From the NCBI GenBank assembly GCA_019422525.1, contig JAHZDE010000005.1:138502-202501 (forward strand): DNA of 64,000 nucleotides. The letters are read 5' to 3'. Each line of letters opens with the position of its first letter. Within the stretch, counting starts at the first letter, position 1. Source of the DNA: Clostridiales bacterium (lineage in GTDB: Bacteria; Bacillota; Clostridia; Oscillospirales; Acutalibacteraceae). A program made the position numbers and the translations under genes. A model generated the notes under the pieces. That model was not told where the DNA came from. It made no database searches and worked only from the letters and a program-made list of their open reading frames with translations. Of this stretch, positions 17,492 through 26,229 are shown in pieces.

Positions 17492-18847
17492 TTATTTTTC
17501 CGAATTTTGATATTTCCCAGCAGCCTTTACAAATCGCTGTCCCCACTGGGGATTCCCCCAGAAATACAAATGGGGGAATGCGGCATACAGGTTTTTCTCC
17601 CCAAAGCCGCACGGCCAGCTTCTGCCCGAAACCGGCTTTTCCGCTGTAAAGCTCTTCCCGTTTTCCGTGGAATCCCAATAGTGGAACTCATGCACCGGGA
17701 TTTGCTCCCCCTTTGCAAAAAGCAGGCTGTCGCTTTTTGCCGTCAAATGGGCATAACCAAAGCGCACCAGCTTTTCCTTTTTCACGCCGTCTCCGGGGAG
17801 CACCCCTGCCATGGGATAAGCGGTGCCGGTTTCGTCCTGAAGGCTTTGGCCCAGATAAAGGAAACCGCCGCATTCCGCCACGGTAGGCAGGCCGCTTTGG
17901 ACGGCTTTCTCAATGGCTTCCCGCATGGCTGTATTTTGGGAAAGCTGCTGGGCGTACAATTCCGGATATCCGCCGGGCAGATACAGCCCACCGATGTTTT
18001 CCGGCAAGTCGGTATCATGCAGGGGACTGAACTCGACAAGTTCGGCTCCGGCGTCCCGGAAAACGTCCAGTGTTTCCGCATAGGTAAAACAAAAGGCTTC
18101 GTCGTGTGCCACGGCAATATGGGCTTTGGCAGGTGTCGGAATTGGTTTTGAAACGCTTTTCTCTTCCCGGCCTGCAAACAGTTTCAGCAGCCGTTCCATA
18201 TCAGTGGTTTCTTCCAGCTTTTGCGCCAGCACGTCAACGCGCTGCTGTAAGCCTTCGATTTCTCCGGCGGTGTAGAGCCCCAGATGGCGGCTTTCAAAGG
18301 CGGCCTCCTCCATATGAGGCAGATACCCCAGCACCGGCAGGCCGGTTTCTTTTTCCAGCATAGGCGCTAAACTGCGGAACAGCATGGGTGAGCAGTCGTT
18401 GAGGAAGATACCCTGAATCCGGCTGTTTTTCCGGAAACTGCAAAGCCCTTTGATCTGCGCCGCCAGTGTCAGACTTGCTCCTTTTGGACGGATGACCAGC
18501 AAAACAGGAAGCTCCAGCGTGCTGGCTACATGCCATGCGCTGGCCTGAGTGGTGCTGCCGCCTACGCCGTCGTAAAAACCCATCACGCCCTCACACACCG
18601 CGGCGCCATGGCCAATGCGATGGCGCTCATAAAGGGCGCGGAGCCGCTCCTCCCCGCAGAGGAACAGGTCCAGATTGTGGCTCTCCACCCCCAACACCGA
18701 GCGGTGGAACATGGGGTCGATGTAGTCCGGCCCGCACTTAAAGGCACAGGGGGAAAGTCCCCGCTTTGCCAGCGTGGCAAGGAGTGCACAGGTAACGGCG
18801 GTTTTTCCGCTGCCGGAGGCGGGAGCCGCCAGTAATAACTCAACCAT
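17492..18847 (-). CDS. cbiA: Cobyrinic acid a,c-diamide synthase
   Basis: CbiA amidates the a and c acetates of cobyrinate with glutamine and ATP. The 451-residue protein has an N-terminal ATPase domain with AAPASGSGKT and CGPDYIDPMFH, and a C-terminal class I amidotransferase domain with the nucleophile Cys in TVAECGGFLYLG and the His in HEFHYWDS. The ATG at 18847 with a GCGGGGA site overlaps the cbiET end by 8 nt; an upstream TTG five codons earlier is less likely. Confidence 0.95.
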   Translation of the reverse strand: MVELLLAAPASGSGKTAVTCALLATLAKRGLSPCAFKCGPDYIDPMFHRSVLGVESHNLDLFLCGEERLRALYERHRIGHGAAVCEGVMGFYDGVGGSTTQASAWHVASTLELPVLLVIRPKGASLTLAAQIKGLCSFRKNSRIQGIFLNDCSPMLFRSLAPMLEKETGLPVLGYLPHMEEAAFESRHLGLYTAGEIEGLQQRVDVLAQKLEETTDMERLLKLFAGREEKSVSKPIPTPAKAHIAVAHDEAFCFTYAETLDVFRDAGAELVEFSPLHDTDLPENIGGLYLPGGYPELYAQQLSQNTAMREAIEKAVQSGLPTVAECGGFLYLGQSLQDETGTAYPMAGVLPGDGVKKEKLVRFGYAHLTAKSDSLLFAKGEQIPVHEFHYWDSTENGKSFTAEKPVSGRSWPCGFGEKNLYAAFPHLYFWGNPQWGQRFVKAAGKYQNSEK

Positions 18848-20039
18848 CGCAATTCCCCGCAATCAGAAAAATGGGATTATTGGCCATAAGCATATGGAGG
18901 GAACCCACCGCCTTCCCCCGGCTGATGCTGATTTGGGTCACCTCCGGCTGAACGCCCCGATTTTGCAGCGCCTTTACTGCTTGATACAGGGTTTCGACGC
19001 AGATAGCTGAGATGCAGATCCGGGCTTTGGGATTCCGGTCCAGCACCAGATTCACCACGTTTTCCATGGAGCCTTTGGTGCCGCCGATAAACACCGCGTT
19101 CGGCGTTTCCAGCCCGTCCAGCGCTTGGGGCGCTGCTCCCTCAATGAGCTTGAGATTCCACGCGCCCAGCTTTTCCCGGTTTACCCGGATCAGATCACAG
19201 GCTTTTTCGTTGTACTCTATTGCATAGGTGCGGCCCCAGCTTGCCGCCAGTGCCAGCTCAATACTCACGCTGCCGGTGCCTGCTCCCACATCCCACAGGA
19301 TGTCGCCGGGGCTCGGGGCCAGTTTTGCCAGTACTGCCGCCCGCACCTCCTGTTTGGTCATGGGCACCTCTCCCCGGGTGAACAGGGAATCCGGGAAGCC
19401 CGATGTCCGGCGGATAACGGCCGGGGCAGGCTCTGCCAGCAACACGCTGAGGGAGTCGAACTTCTCTTTGGTAAACTCGCCGGCAGTGCCTTGGCAGATG
19501 CGCTGCTGGGGATAGGAAAGATTCTCCCCTACCACAACCGGCAGTTCAGAAAGTCCTGCCTCTGCCAGTTGGCGGCACAGCTCCGCTGGGCCAAGTTCCC
19601 CTCCTGTAAGGAAAAACACCGGTTTTCCCTGCATGACGGCTCCCACTGGGTTGCAGTTCACCCCATGGGCGGAACAAAGGAGCCAATCCTGCCATGGCCT
19701 GCCCAGCGCCGCCGAAAGCAGCTGCACACTGGAAATGCCGGGAAGCACCGTATAGGAAATGCCCTCCTTTTCCAGCAGGGGAATGAGGGTTCGGGTGCCG
19801 GAATAAAAGCCGGTGTCTCCGCTGTAGAGTACCACACAGCCCTCTTCGTGGGATTGGATAGCCTCAAGGATTTCTCCGGGCCGGATAGCCGCTACACGGT
19901 TTTTTGTGTAAGTTTCGGGAATCCCTTCCAGCAGTCTTTGGGCTCCGATGATACAAGAGGCGTTTTGTAGCGCCTGCCGACAATCCTCAGTCATGGTGCC
20001 CCGGCTTCCCCCACTGGACGCTGCTAAGATCACCTGCAT
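18840..20039 (-). CDS. cbiET: Cobalt-precorrin-7 C5,C15-methyltransferase and decarboxylase (CbiE-CbiT fusion)
   Basis: This 399-residue fusion methylates C5 and C15 of cobalt-precorrin-6B/7 and decarboxylates the C12 side chain. Residues about 1-200 are CbiE, a tetrapyrrole methylase domain (VVLYSGDTGFYSG, LPGISSVQLLSAALG). Residues about 215-390 are CbiT, a Rossmann SAM methyltransferase with DVGAGTGSVSIELAL as the SAM site. In many anaerobes these are separate genes; here they are fused as in CobL. It overlaps cbiJ by 10 nt and cbiA by 8 nt. Confidence 0.95.
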   Translation of the reverse strand: MQVILAASSGGSRGTMTEDCRQALQNASCIIGAQRLLEGIPETYTKNRVAAIRPGEILEAIQSHEEGCVVLYSGDTGFYSGTRTLIPLLEKEGISYTVLPGISSVQLLSAALGRPWQDWLLCSAHGVNCNPVGAVMQGKPVFFLTGGELGPAELCRQLAEAGLSELPVVVGENLSYPQQRICQGTAGEFTKEKFDSLSVLLAEPAPAVIRRTSGFPDSLFTRGEVPMTKQEVRAAVLAKLAPSPGDILWDVGAGTGSVSIELALAASWGRTYAIEYNEKACDLIRVNREKLGAWNLKLIEGAAPQALDGLETPNAVFIGGTKGSMENVVNLVLDRNPKARICISAICVETLYQAVKALQNRGVQPEVTQISISRGKAVGSLHMLMANNPIFLIAGNCDG

Positions 20040-20773
20040 CCCATCATCTCCTTACAAAGTTCCAAAATAGTTTCATAGGGTTCCCCGTCCTCTTTGGGGC
20101 GACGGATGACCACCAAGCGCGCCCCAGTTTGCTGGGCGGCTTCTGCTTTTTCCCCAAAGCCTCCCGCCGCGCCGCCGTCCTTTGTCACCAGCCATTGAAT
20201 CGAAAATTGATGAATCAACGCCGTGTTCAGTTCACAGGAAAAAGGGCCCTGCATGGCAATGACATTGCTTCGTGGAATCTCCATTCCCTCACAAGCTGCC
20301 AAGCTTTCCTGCACCGGCAATACCCGAGGAACCAGCCGCTGCCGCTCTATTGGGGCAAACGCGGCCAGTTCTTTGGCCCCGGTGGTGAGGAGAATATTTC
20401 CCTCTGTGTCCTGCAAAAACCGGGCGGCCTCTGCGGCACAGTCCACCAAAATACAGTTTGGCGGCAATTTGCTTTCCCTACGGAGAAGCCTGCGATAGGG
20501 GACATTTGACGTTTTTGCCGCTGCCCGAATATTCCGGCTAGCCTCTTTGGCATAAGGGTGGGTGGCGTCAATGCACAAATCGGCTCCCACCAGCACCGTT
20601 GCCATCTTCTCCTCATCCATTCTGCCGGAAAGGGTGTGGGTGCCGGGCACATGCTCTTGAATCAATTTTCCATATTCGGTGGCTACACAGACGATCGTCT
20701 CGGCTCCCATAGCCGCGGTTTGAGCGGAAAGCTCTCGGCCCTCGGTGGTGCCGCTGAAAATTACCACTCGCAT
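20030..20773 (-). CDS. cbiJ: Cobalt-precorrin-6A reductase
   Basis: CbiJ reduces the macrocycle of cobalt-precorrin-6A with NAD(P)H. The 247-residue protein starts RVVIFSGTTEGRELS, the glycine-rich nucleotide site of CobK/CbiJ, followed by DATHPYAKEASRNI and the late VTKDGGAAGGFGEKAEAA segment, all family motifs. Length is normal. It overlaps cbiH by 13 nt. Confidence 0.94.
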   Translation of the reverse strand: MRVVIFSGTTEGRELSAQTAAMGAETIVCVATEYGKLIQEHVPGTHTLSGRMDEEKMATVLVGADLCIDATHPYAKEASRNIRAAAKTSNVPYRRLLRRESKLPPNCILVDCAAEAARFLQDTEGNILLTTGAKELAAFAPIERQRLVPRVLPVQESLAACEGMEIPRSNVIAMQGPFSCELNTALIHQFSIQWLVTKDGGAAGGFGEKAEAAQQTGARLVVIRRPKEDGEPYETILELCKEMMGCR

Positions 20774-21504
20774 TTTTTCTCATACCCCCGGGGCGTTACC
20801 ATCCGGCCAGAGATTGCCTGGGTAGTGGAAGAACCGATGAACACCGTGGTGAACATATCCAGCTTGGCATCCCGCAGCTCTTTGAGGGGGAGCACCTGTG
20901 CGCTCTGACCTTCCCGGCCGATATTCCGCACCCAACCACAGACGGTATCCGGGGATTTCCCCTCTGCCAGCAGGATGTCGCAGGCCTTGGCCAGATAATC
21001 CGCTCGCTTGCGGGAGCTGGGATTATACAGGCACAGGCAGAAATCTCCCCACGCCGCACAGCGCAGCCGCTTTTCGATGACTTTCCACGGGGTGAGAAGG
21101 TCGGAGAGGGAGACAACGCAGAAATCATGCCCCAGCGGCGCGCCCAGCACAGCGCCGCCGGAAAGAGCCGCCGTGACCCCTGCCACTACCTGAATTTCCA
21201 CGCCGGGATACTGGGGGGATAACTGGAGCAGCAGCCCTGCCATGCCATACACGCCAGCATCGCCGCTGCACACCAGCGCTACGTCCTTTCCATTCTGCGC
21301 CGTTTCCATGGCCCAGCGGCAGCGGTCCAGTTCCTTCTTCATGGGAGACGTGTAGGTCTCTTTTTCGGGGAACAGGGGCGCTATCAAATCCACATACACG
21401 GTATAGCCGCACAGCACCTGTGCCTTCTCCAGCGCTTCTCTGGCCTGTCCGGTGAGGAACTGCTCTCCCCCGGGGCCAATTCCCACTACATATAAAGTAT
21501 TCAT
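20761..21504 (-). CDS. cbiH: Cobalt-precorrin-3 C17-methyltransferase
   Basis: CbiH methylates C17 with ring contraction and lactone formation on cobalt-precorrin-3. The 247-residue protein has the tetrapyrrole methylase fold: VVGIGPGGEQFLTGQA at the N terminus, VALVCSGDAGVYGMAGL and VVAGVTAALSGGAVLGAPLGHDF. Two ATGs lie six bases apart; the second (21504) has better spacing to AGAAGAGG. Confidence 0.95.
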   Translation of the reverse strand: MNTLYVVGIGPGGEQFLTGQAREALEKAQVLCGYTVYVDLIAPLFPEKETYTSPMKKELDRCRWAMETAQNGKDVALVCSGDAGVYGMAGLLLQLSPQYPGVEIQVVAGVTAALSGGAVLGAPLGHDFCVVSLSDLLTPWKVIEKRLRCAAWGDFCLCLYNPSSRKRADYLAKACDILLAEGKSPDTVCGWVRNIGREGQSAQVLPLKELRDAKLDMFTTVFIGSSTTQAISGRMVTPRGYEKKCEW

Positions 21505-21539
21505 GGTCATCCTCTTCTTTCTTGGGAAATTCCCGGTGA

Positions 21540-22529
21540 TTACCGGTTCCAGTTCCAGTCCAGCCGTAGGGGCTTTTCTGCTGCCGCCATGGTCACGCCG
21601 TCTGCGGCAAATTTTTTTGCAAACAAGCTGCCGCCGCTGACAAACACAGCGCTGCGCTCACAGACGTTATCCACGCCGGTGATCTGGCTGACAAAGGTCG
21701 ATGGGGTAAACTCCCCTGGCGTCTGCCGGAGTTCCTCTGCGGTACAGGTTTGAAACTCCCAGCCATGGGAGCGGCAAAAGTCCAGGAGTCCCGGTTCCTC
21801 TTTTTTCAGGTCAATGCTGGCAACGGTGCAAATGCTTTCCAGATGCAGCCGGTTTTTCTGTAAAAACCGTTCCAGCACCGATTCAATGGTACTTTGAGGC
21901 GTGGCTTTGCGGCAACCTACCCCCAGCACCACCGTTTTCGGAACCAGCGACAGCACCGCTTCCTCTTTTCGGACACTCACCGCCACGTCAGCGGGAAGGG
22001 TTTGGGTAACTTCCACCCCGGTTGGGCGTTCGCCTTCTATGGAATACGGGCTGTAGACCTTCACGCTGCCCCCGGCCAAGAGTTTACCGGAAATGAGCTT
22101 GATATGCTGGGGGTTGATAACAGACAATCCCTGACACCGAGCCCATTCATCCACAGCGAATACGCCGTTGACATCCGTTGCGGTGGTGATGACGGCCTGT
22201 GCGCCGCACACTTCACTGACGGCGCGGGCCAGACGGTTTGCCCCGCCCAAATGGCCGGACAACAGAGGCACGGCAAACTGGGCGCATTCGTCCACGGCCA
22301 CCACTGCCGGGTCTTTCCACTTTTTTTGGATATAGGGGGCAATGGCTCGCACGGCGATGCCCACTGCGCCCACAAACACCAGCCCGTCATCATCGGCAAA
22401 ATGTTTTTTCGTCCAGTCCGACAGGGAATCGGGCTTTCCGCAGCGCATCACACTGCCGCCCAATGCCTGTGCTAGAGAACCGGCAAGGGCAAAGCCTTTT
22501 TCGGTAAAGGCCAAAAACGCCAGCTTCAT
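21540..22529 (-). CDS. cbiG: Cobalt-precorrin-5A hydrolase
   Basis: CbiG opens the delta-lactone of cobalt-precorrin-5A and releases acetaldehyde. The 329-residue protein has the N-terminal CbiG domain (LAFLAFTEKGFALAG), a middle domain with GLVFVGAVGIAVRAIAPYI and VPLLSGHLGGANRLAR, and the C-terminal domain starting VVLGVGCRKATPQSTIE. The ATG at 22529 matches the usual family start; the in-frame codons upstream to 22565 are less likely. A 320-nt gap with a chain of hairpins separates it from cbiF upstream. Confidence 0.94.
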   Translation of the reverse strand: MKLAFLAFTEKGFALAGSLAQALGGSVMRCGKPDSLSDWTKKHFADDDGLVFVGAVGIAVRAIAPYIQKKWKDPAVVAVDECAQFAVPLLSGHLGGANRLARAVSEVCGAQAVITTATDVNGVFAVDEWARCQGLSVINPQHIKLISGKLLAGGSVKVYSPYSIEGERPTGVEVTQTLPADVAVSVRKEEAVLSLVPKTVVLGVGCRKATPQSTIESVLERFLQKNRLHLESICTVASIDLKKEEPGLLDFCRSHGWEFQTCTAEELRQTPGEFTPSTFVSQITGVDNVCERSAVFVSGGSLFAKKFAADGVTMAAAEKPLRLDWNWNR

Positions 22530-22621
22530 CTTTCTCACCGCCAGTCTTTTCTGTATTGATTTCATAGGGGCTGTTTTCCCGCTGGAAAAACAGAGGGTAG
22601 CTTACATCAGGAGGGAAGAAG

Positions 22622-22786
22622 AAAAACTTTTTTTCTTGTAAAAAGTTTTTCTCTTTGAAAGCTTCCACCGGAAGCTTTCAAATTCACTTTTCAAAAATGC
22701 GCCTTTCAGGTTGGGGTGTTTCACCCGTTGCGACGGGCGACCGAGGGCGTTGCCCTCTGGACTCCCACCACCTTTTATAAAAGGTG
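22622..22786. repeat. Chain of hairpins between cbiF and cbiG
   Basis: The gap between cbiF and cbiG holds at least five consecutive inverted repeats: AAAAACTTTTT/AAAAAGTTTTT (22622-22650), TGAAAGCTTCC/GGAAGCTTTCA (22656-22680, perfect), GGGTG/CACCC with overlapping CCCGT/ACGGG (22713-22737), GAGGGC/GCCCTC (22743-22757) and the palindrome CACCTTTTATAAAAGGTG (22769-22786). The layout resembles small dispersed hairpin elements of Clostridia or a processing/attenuation region. No second copy was noticed in the window. Confidence 0.65.
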
Positions 22787-22849
22787 AACGAAAATTTTAT
22801 GTTCGTGGGAAAACAAACTGCAAATAAGAAGTGTTATCCACGCGTACGA

Positions 22850-23617
22850 TTATTTTTGCTCTGGGGCGCTTGCTTCCCGGAATTCGGTGGTAAACGTGGG
22901 GTCATACAGGCGGCTGCGCTCATAACAGGAATCGAGAAAATTGCCGATAAGGAGCAGTGCTGTTTTACGGATGCCCTCCTCTGCGCCACGCTGTGCCAAG
23001 GTGCCCACGGTGCAGCGAATGACCTTTTCATCAGGCCATGTGGCCTTATAGACGATTGCCGCCGGGGTATCGGCCTGATAACCGCCCCACAGCAACTCTT
23101 CCTGTACTTCATTCAGCAAACCTGAGGACAAAAACAGCACCATGGAAGCCTGATGCTGTGCCATGGAAGCCAGCTGCTCCTTTTCCGGCACCGGGGTGCG
23201 TCCTGCCATACGGGTGATAATCAAGCTCTGGCTCACGCTGGGCAAGGTGTACTCTGCGTTTAAAGCTGCCGCCGCACCGCAAAAGCTGGAAACACCGGGG
23301 GTATCGTCATAGGCAATGCCCTTTTCGTCCAGCGCGTCCATCTGCTCCCGGATGGCGCCAAAGAGGCTGGCGTCCCCTGTGTGAAGGCGCACGGTCATCT
23401 TTCCGGCTGCTTCCATACGGTACATGACTTCCAGCACCTCTTCCAGCGTCATGGTGGCGCTGTTGTGAATTTCACATCCCTCTTTCGCCATTTCCAAAAG
23501 CGCCGGGTTCACAAGGCTTCCGGCATAAATAATACAGTCGGCTTTTTTCAAAAGCTCCGCTCCCCGCAGGGTAATGAGGTCGGGGGCTCCGGGGCCTGCT
23601 CCTACAAAATGTACCAT
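22850..23617 (-). CDS. cbiF: Cobalt-precorrin-4 C11-methyltransferase
   Basis: CbiF methylates C11 of cobalt-precorrin-4. The 255-residue protein is a tetrapyrrole methylase: MVHFVGAGPGAPDLITLRGA at the start, VRLHTGDASLFGAIREQMD, DDTPGVSSFCGAAAALNAEY and LIITRMAGRTPVPE are the conserved blocks. The ATG at 23617 has an AAGGAGTGAG ribosome site. It is the last gene before the hairpin-rich gap in the cobalamin unit. Confidence 0.95.
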   Translation of the reverse strand: MVHFVGAGPGAPDLITLRGAELLKKADCIIYAGSLVNPALLEMAKEGCEIHNSATMTLEEVLEVMYRMEAAGKMTVRLHTGDASLFGAIREQMDALDEKGIAYDDTPGVSSFCGAAAALNAEYTLPSVSQSLIITRMAGRTPVPEKEQLASMAQHQASMVLFLSSGLLNEVQEELLWGGYQADTPAAIVYKATWPDEKVIRCTVGTLAQRGAEEGIRKTALLLIGNFLDSCYERSRLYDPTFTTEFREASAPEQK

Positions 23618-23623
23618 CTTTGC

Positions 23624-24322
23624 TCACTCCTTCACAATCACGGTTGCAAAATATCCGGTGGAATCCTGGGGCTTTTCCTCGCTGAGGTTGGGGAACACAC
23701 ACTCGTCCGGCAGGCCGCAGTTTTGAATCATGGCGCTCTTTCCAAGGTCTGCGTGCTCCTCAATGGCCTGCAAGACGCCGGGCATCTGGCTGCCGGATTT
23801 CATCAGGATTTTATTTCCCGGCCAGTGGAGAACTTTCTCCAGATCGGAGCTGCCGGGGGCGATGTGCAGGGGGCTGTTCATCTCCGTCAGGCTGATTCCC
23901 AGCCGGGCCGCAATGGCGCAAAAGCTGGGCACACCGGCCACCATTCTCGTCTCAAAGCCCCGCTCCTTCACGATGTCCATTAAGTAGCAATAGGTGGAAT
24001 AAATGGATACATCCCCTAAATTGGGCATAGCCACGTCCTGCCCCTGTTCCAGATAGCGGCACACCTCGTCCGCTGCCTTTTCATGCGCGGCTCTTTGTAC
24101 CGCCGCATCCCGAGACATGGTAAAATGCAGAGGCAAAATGGTCTTTCCCGAAATATCCATGGCCTGCCGGGCAATGTCCAGCGCCAGCATTTCGCCGCTT
24201 TTTGTCTGGGGGCAGGCCAGCACCGGGCATTCCCTCATAATCCGCAGTGCCTTTACCGTCAAAAGCTCCGGGTCTCCGGGGCCTACGCCTACGCCGTAAA
24301 AAATCCCTTTTTTCATTTCCAT
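23624..24322 (-). CDS. cbiL: Cobalt-precorrin-2 C20-methyltransferase
   Basis: CbiL methylates C20 of cobalt-precorrin-2, the first methylation after cobalt insertion. The 232-residue protein has GIFYGVGVGPGDPELLTVKA at the N terminus, NLGDVSIYSTYCYLMD and MVAGVPSFCAIAARLG. The frame stays open far upstream, but the ATG at 24322 follows AAGGAG and overlaps the cbiD stop by 10 nt, giving the normal family length. Confidence 0.95.
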   Translation of the reverse strand: MEMKKGIFYGVGVGPGDPELLTVKALRIMRECPVLACPQTKSGEMLALDIARQAMDISGKTILPLHFTMSRDAAVQRAAHEKAADEVCRYLEQGQDVAMPNLGDVSIYSTYCYLMDIVKERGFETRMVAGVPSFCAIAARLGISLTEMNSPLHIAPGSSDLEKVLHWPGNKILMKSGSQMPGVLQAIEEHADLGKSAMIQNCGLPDECVFPNLSEEKPQDSTGYFATVIVKE

Positions 24323-25446
24323 GATTTGATGATCTCCTTCGCCATTTGGGTTTGCCCCAACAGGCCGTATTGGTTGGAAAACAGCACCGCGCCGATTCGG
24401 TATTTCCCCCGAACCCGGTGTTCCAAATGCTGCTGAATGGCTTTTAGCAAGCAATCCAGCACCGGCTGGCGCAGCTGGACGCTGTCTAAAATTTCGATAC
24501 ACGCATCGGTGGTGGCCGCCTGTAACAGCGCCATGCACACCTGCTGAGAAGCGCCGCACACAGCGGCATGGGCGCATACCAGTTCGGTGCGGCAGTCCGC
24601 ATACCGGGAATGGGTATTCATCACCCCGCCAGCCAGCTTTACCAGCTTGCCGATATGCCCCACCAGCAACACCTCTGTAAAAGGATGGGTGCTGGCAATA
24701 TCCAGCGCATCCCCGATAAAATTGGAGCACTTGACCACGGGTATCGTATCCCCGGCCATCTGGTTTTCCCGGAGGAAATCCTCGCCATAATTGCCGGGGG
24801 TGAGGATGAGCCGTTTAGCGCCCAAAGCCGCCGCCTGCCGCAGTTCCACGGCAATGGTATCCACCAGCGCCTGCTCACTCATAGGCTCCACAATGCCGGA
24901 GGTTCCCAAAATGGACAGGCCGCCCTCCACCCCCAGCATGGGGTTAAAGGTTTTCTGCGCCGCTTCTTTGCCGCCGGGGATACAGATGAGCACCTCCACC
25001 CCACCGTCATAGCCCAGCGCGTGGCATACCTGCTGCACCTGCTCCTCGATCATCCGCCGGGGCACCCGGTTGATGGCGGCAAAGCCCACCGGCTGGTCCA
25101 AGCCGGGCTTTGTCACCCGGCCTACCCCTTCTCCCCCGTCAATAAAGATTCCGGGGCGGCAACTTTTTTTCACATGGGCTTCAATGGTCAGGCCGTGGGT
25201 CACGTCGGCGTCATCCCCGCCGTCCTTCACCACACCGCAGACCGCTGTATCTTCCTTTAGTAATAGAAAAGCGGGAGGGGTCTCCACGGGGATTCCCTTG
25301 GGGGTCATGAGAGAGAGGGTTTCCGGCTTTTTCCCCGAAAGGAGGAACGTTGCCGCTCCTGCCGCCGCCAGCGCCGCACAGGTGCCGGTGGTATATCCGC
25401 AGCGCAGCTGTTTCTGTCCACTGCGAATGTAGTAGTCCAGTGCCAT
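24313..25446 (-). CDS. cbiD: Cobalt-precorrin-5B C1-methyltransferase
   Basis: CbiD methylates C1 of cobalt-precorrin-5B and is specific to the anaerobic route. The 377-residue protein starts with the family signature LRCGYTTGTCAALAAAGAA (about 14-32). It continues with VKDGGDDADVTHGL, GGEGVGRVTKPGLDQPVG, GTSGIVEPMSEQA and HIGKLVKLAGGVMNTHS, the standard blocks. It lies 15 nt after cbiK in the cobalamin unit. Confidence 0.96.
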   Translation of the reverse strand: MALDYYIRSGQKQLRCGYTTGTCAALAAAGAATFLLSGKKPETLSLMTPKGIPVETPPAFLLLKEDTAVCGVVKDGGDDADVTHGLTIEAHVKKSCRPGIFIDGGEGVGRVTKPGLDQPVGFAAINRVPRRMIEEQVQQVCHALGYDGGVEVLICIPGGKEAAQKTFNPMLGVEGGLSILGTSGIVEPMSEQALVDTIAVELRQAAALGAKRLILTPGNYGEDFLRENQMAGDTIPVVKCSNFIGDALDIASTHPFTEVLLVGHIGKLVKLAGGVMNTHSRYADCRTELVCAHAAVCGASQQVCMALLQAATTDACIEILDSVQLRQPVLDCLLKAIQQHLEHRVRGKYRIGAVLFSNQYGLLGQTQMAKEIIKSWK

Positions 25447-25461
25447 AGTTTCCCTTCTCTC

Positions 25462-26229
25462 TTACTGTAAAAGTTCCTGCAAGTGGCGGCGGTACATCTC
25501 CTGCACGCCGGGGAGTACACCCAGCCCCTGCATGATGCATTCCACCTGATACCCTTCCCGGGTGAGGATGCTTTTCCAGCTGTCGTCTTCGTCCCCGGCC
25601 ATATCGTTGAGGGCGTGGTCGCCCGCCACCAGCATCAGGGGCGCAGTGCGCACATGGGTATAATTCCCGGTTTGCAATTCTTTGCAAATTTCCTCAATCT
25701 CCGGCCAGCCCTCTACCGTGCCCACATACACGTCCTTGCGGCCCATTATGTGGAACACGGCCTGCATGGCAGGGTATACCACATTGGAAAAATGAGGGGT
25801 TCCGTGGCCCATGAGCACCAGCGCGGAATTTTCCTTTTTGGGGAATTCCTCCGACAGCACCCGGGCCAGCGCCTGCAAATCCCCGGTGCCGGAGAGTAAC
25901 GGCGCTCCCAGCAGCAGGGCGGGAAAACGCTTTTTCACTTCTTCCACACTGGCTTTCAGGCTCTCATATTCCAATCCATATAAAAAGTGGGTGGGCTGAA
26001 TCACGACCCGGTCATAGCTTCCGTCTGTCAGGTGTTCCAGCGCTTCGTCCATGCTCCACACCGTTTCCCCTTTGGAAGCCAAGATCCGGCGGATAGTCTT
26101 ACTGGTAAACACCCGGTAAAAATCTGCTTCCGGCATTTCCGTGCGCAGAGCTTCCTCTACAGCGGTGATGCTTTTTCTGGCAGCGGGCACGCTGGTGCCA
26201 AAGCTAACGCAAAGCAATGCGGTTTTCAT
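25462..26229 (-). CDS. cbiK: Sirohydrochlorin cobaltochelatase
   Basis: CbiK inserts Co2+ into sirohydrochlorin, the committed entry to the anaerobic cobalamin pathway. The 255-residue protein is the long, two-domain CbiK type rather than the short CbiX type. Glu87 (FLYGLE), His142 (LMGHGTPH) and His205 (LVAGDHA) fit the metal-binding residues known for Salmonella CbiK (Glu89, His145, His207). There is no signal peptide, so it acts in the cytosol. The ATG at 26229 overlaps the cbiO stop by 4 nt, linking cobalt import and insertion. Confidence 0.95.
   Translation of the reverse strand: MKTALLCVSFGTSVPAARKSITAVEEALRTEMPEADFYRVFTSKTIRRILASKGETVWSMDEALEHLTDGSYDRVVIQPTHFLYGLEYESLKASVEEVKKRFPALLLGAPLLSGTGDLQALARVLSEEFPKKENSALVLMGHGTPHFSNVVYPAMQAVFHIMGRKDVYVGTVEGWPEIEEICKELQTGNYTHVRTAPLMLVAGDHALNDMAGDEDDSWKSILTREGYQVECIMQGLGVLPGVQEMYRRHLQELLQ

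Noticed and set aside
22622..22786. Hairpin chain considered as a CRISPR or integron site
   Set aside because: The stems differ from one another, with no constant repeat and spacer pattern and no cas or integrase gene nearby.
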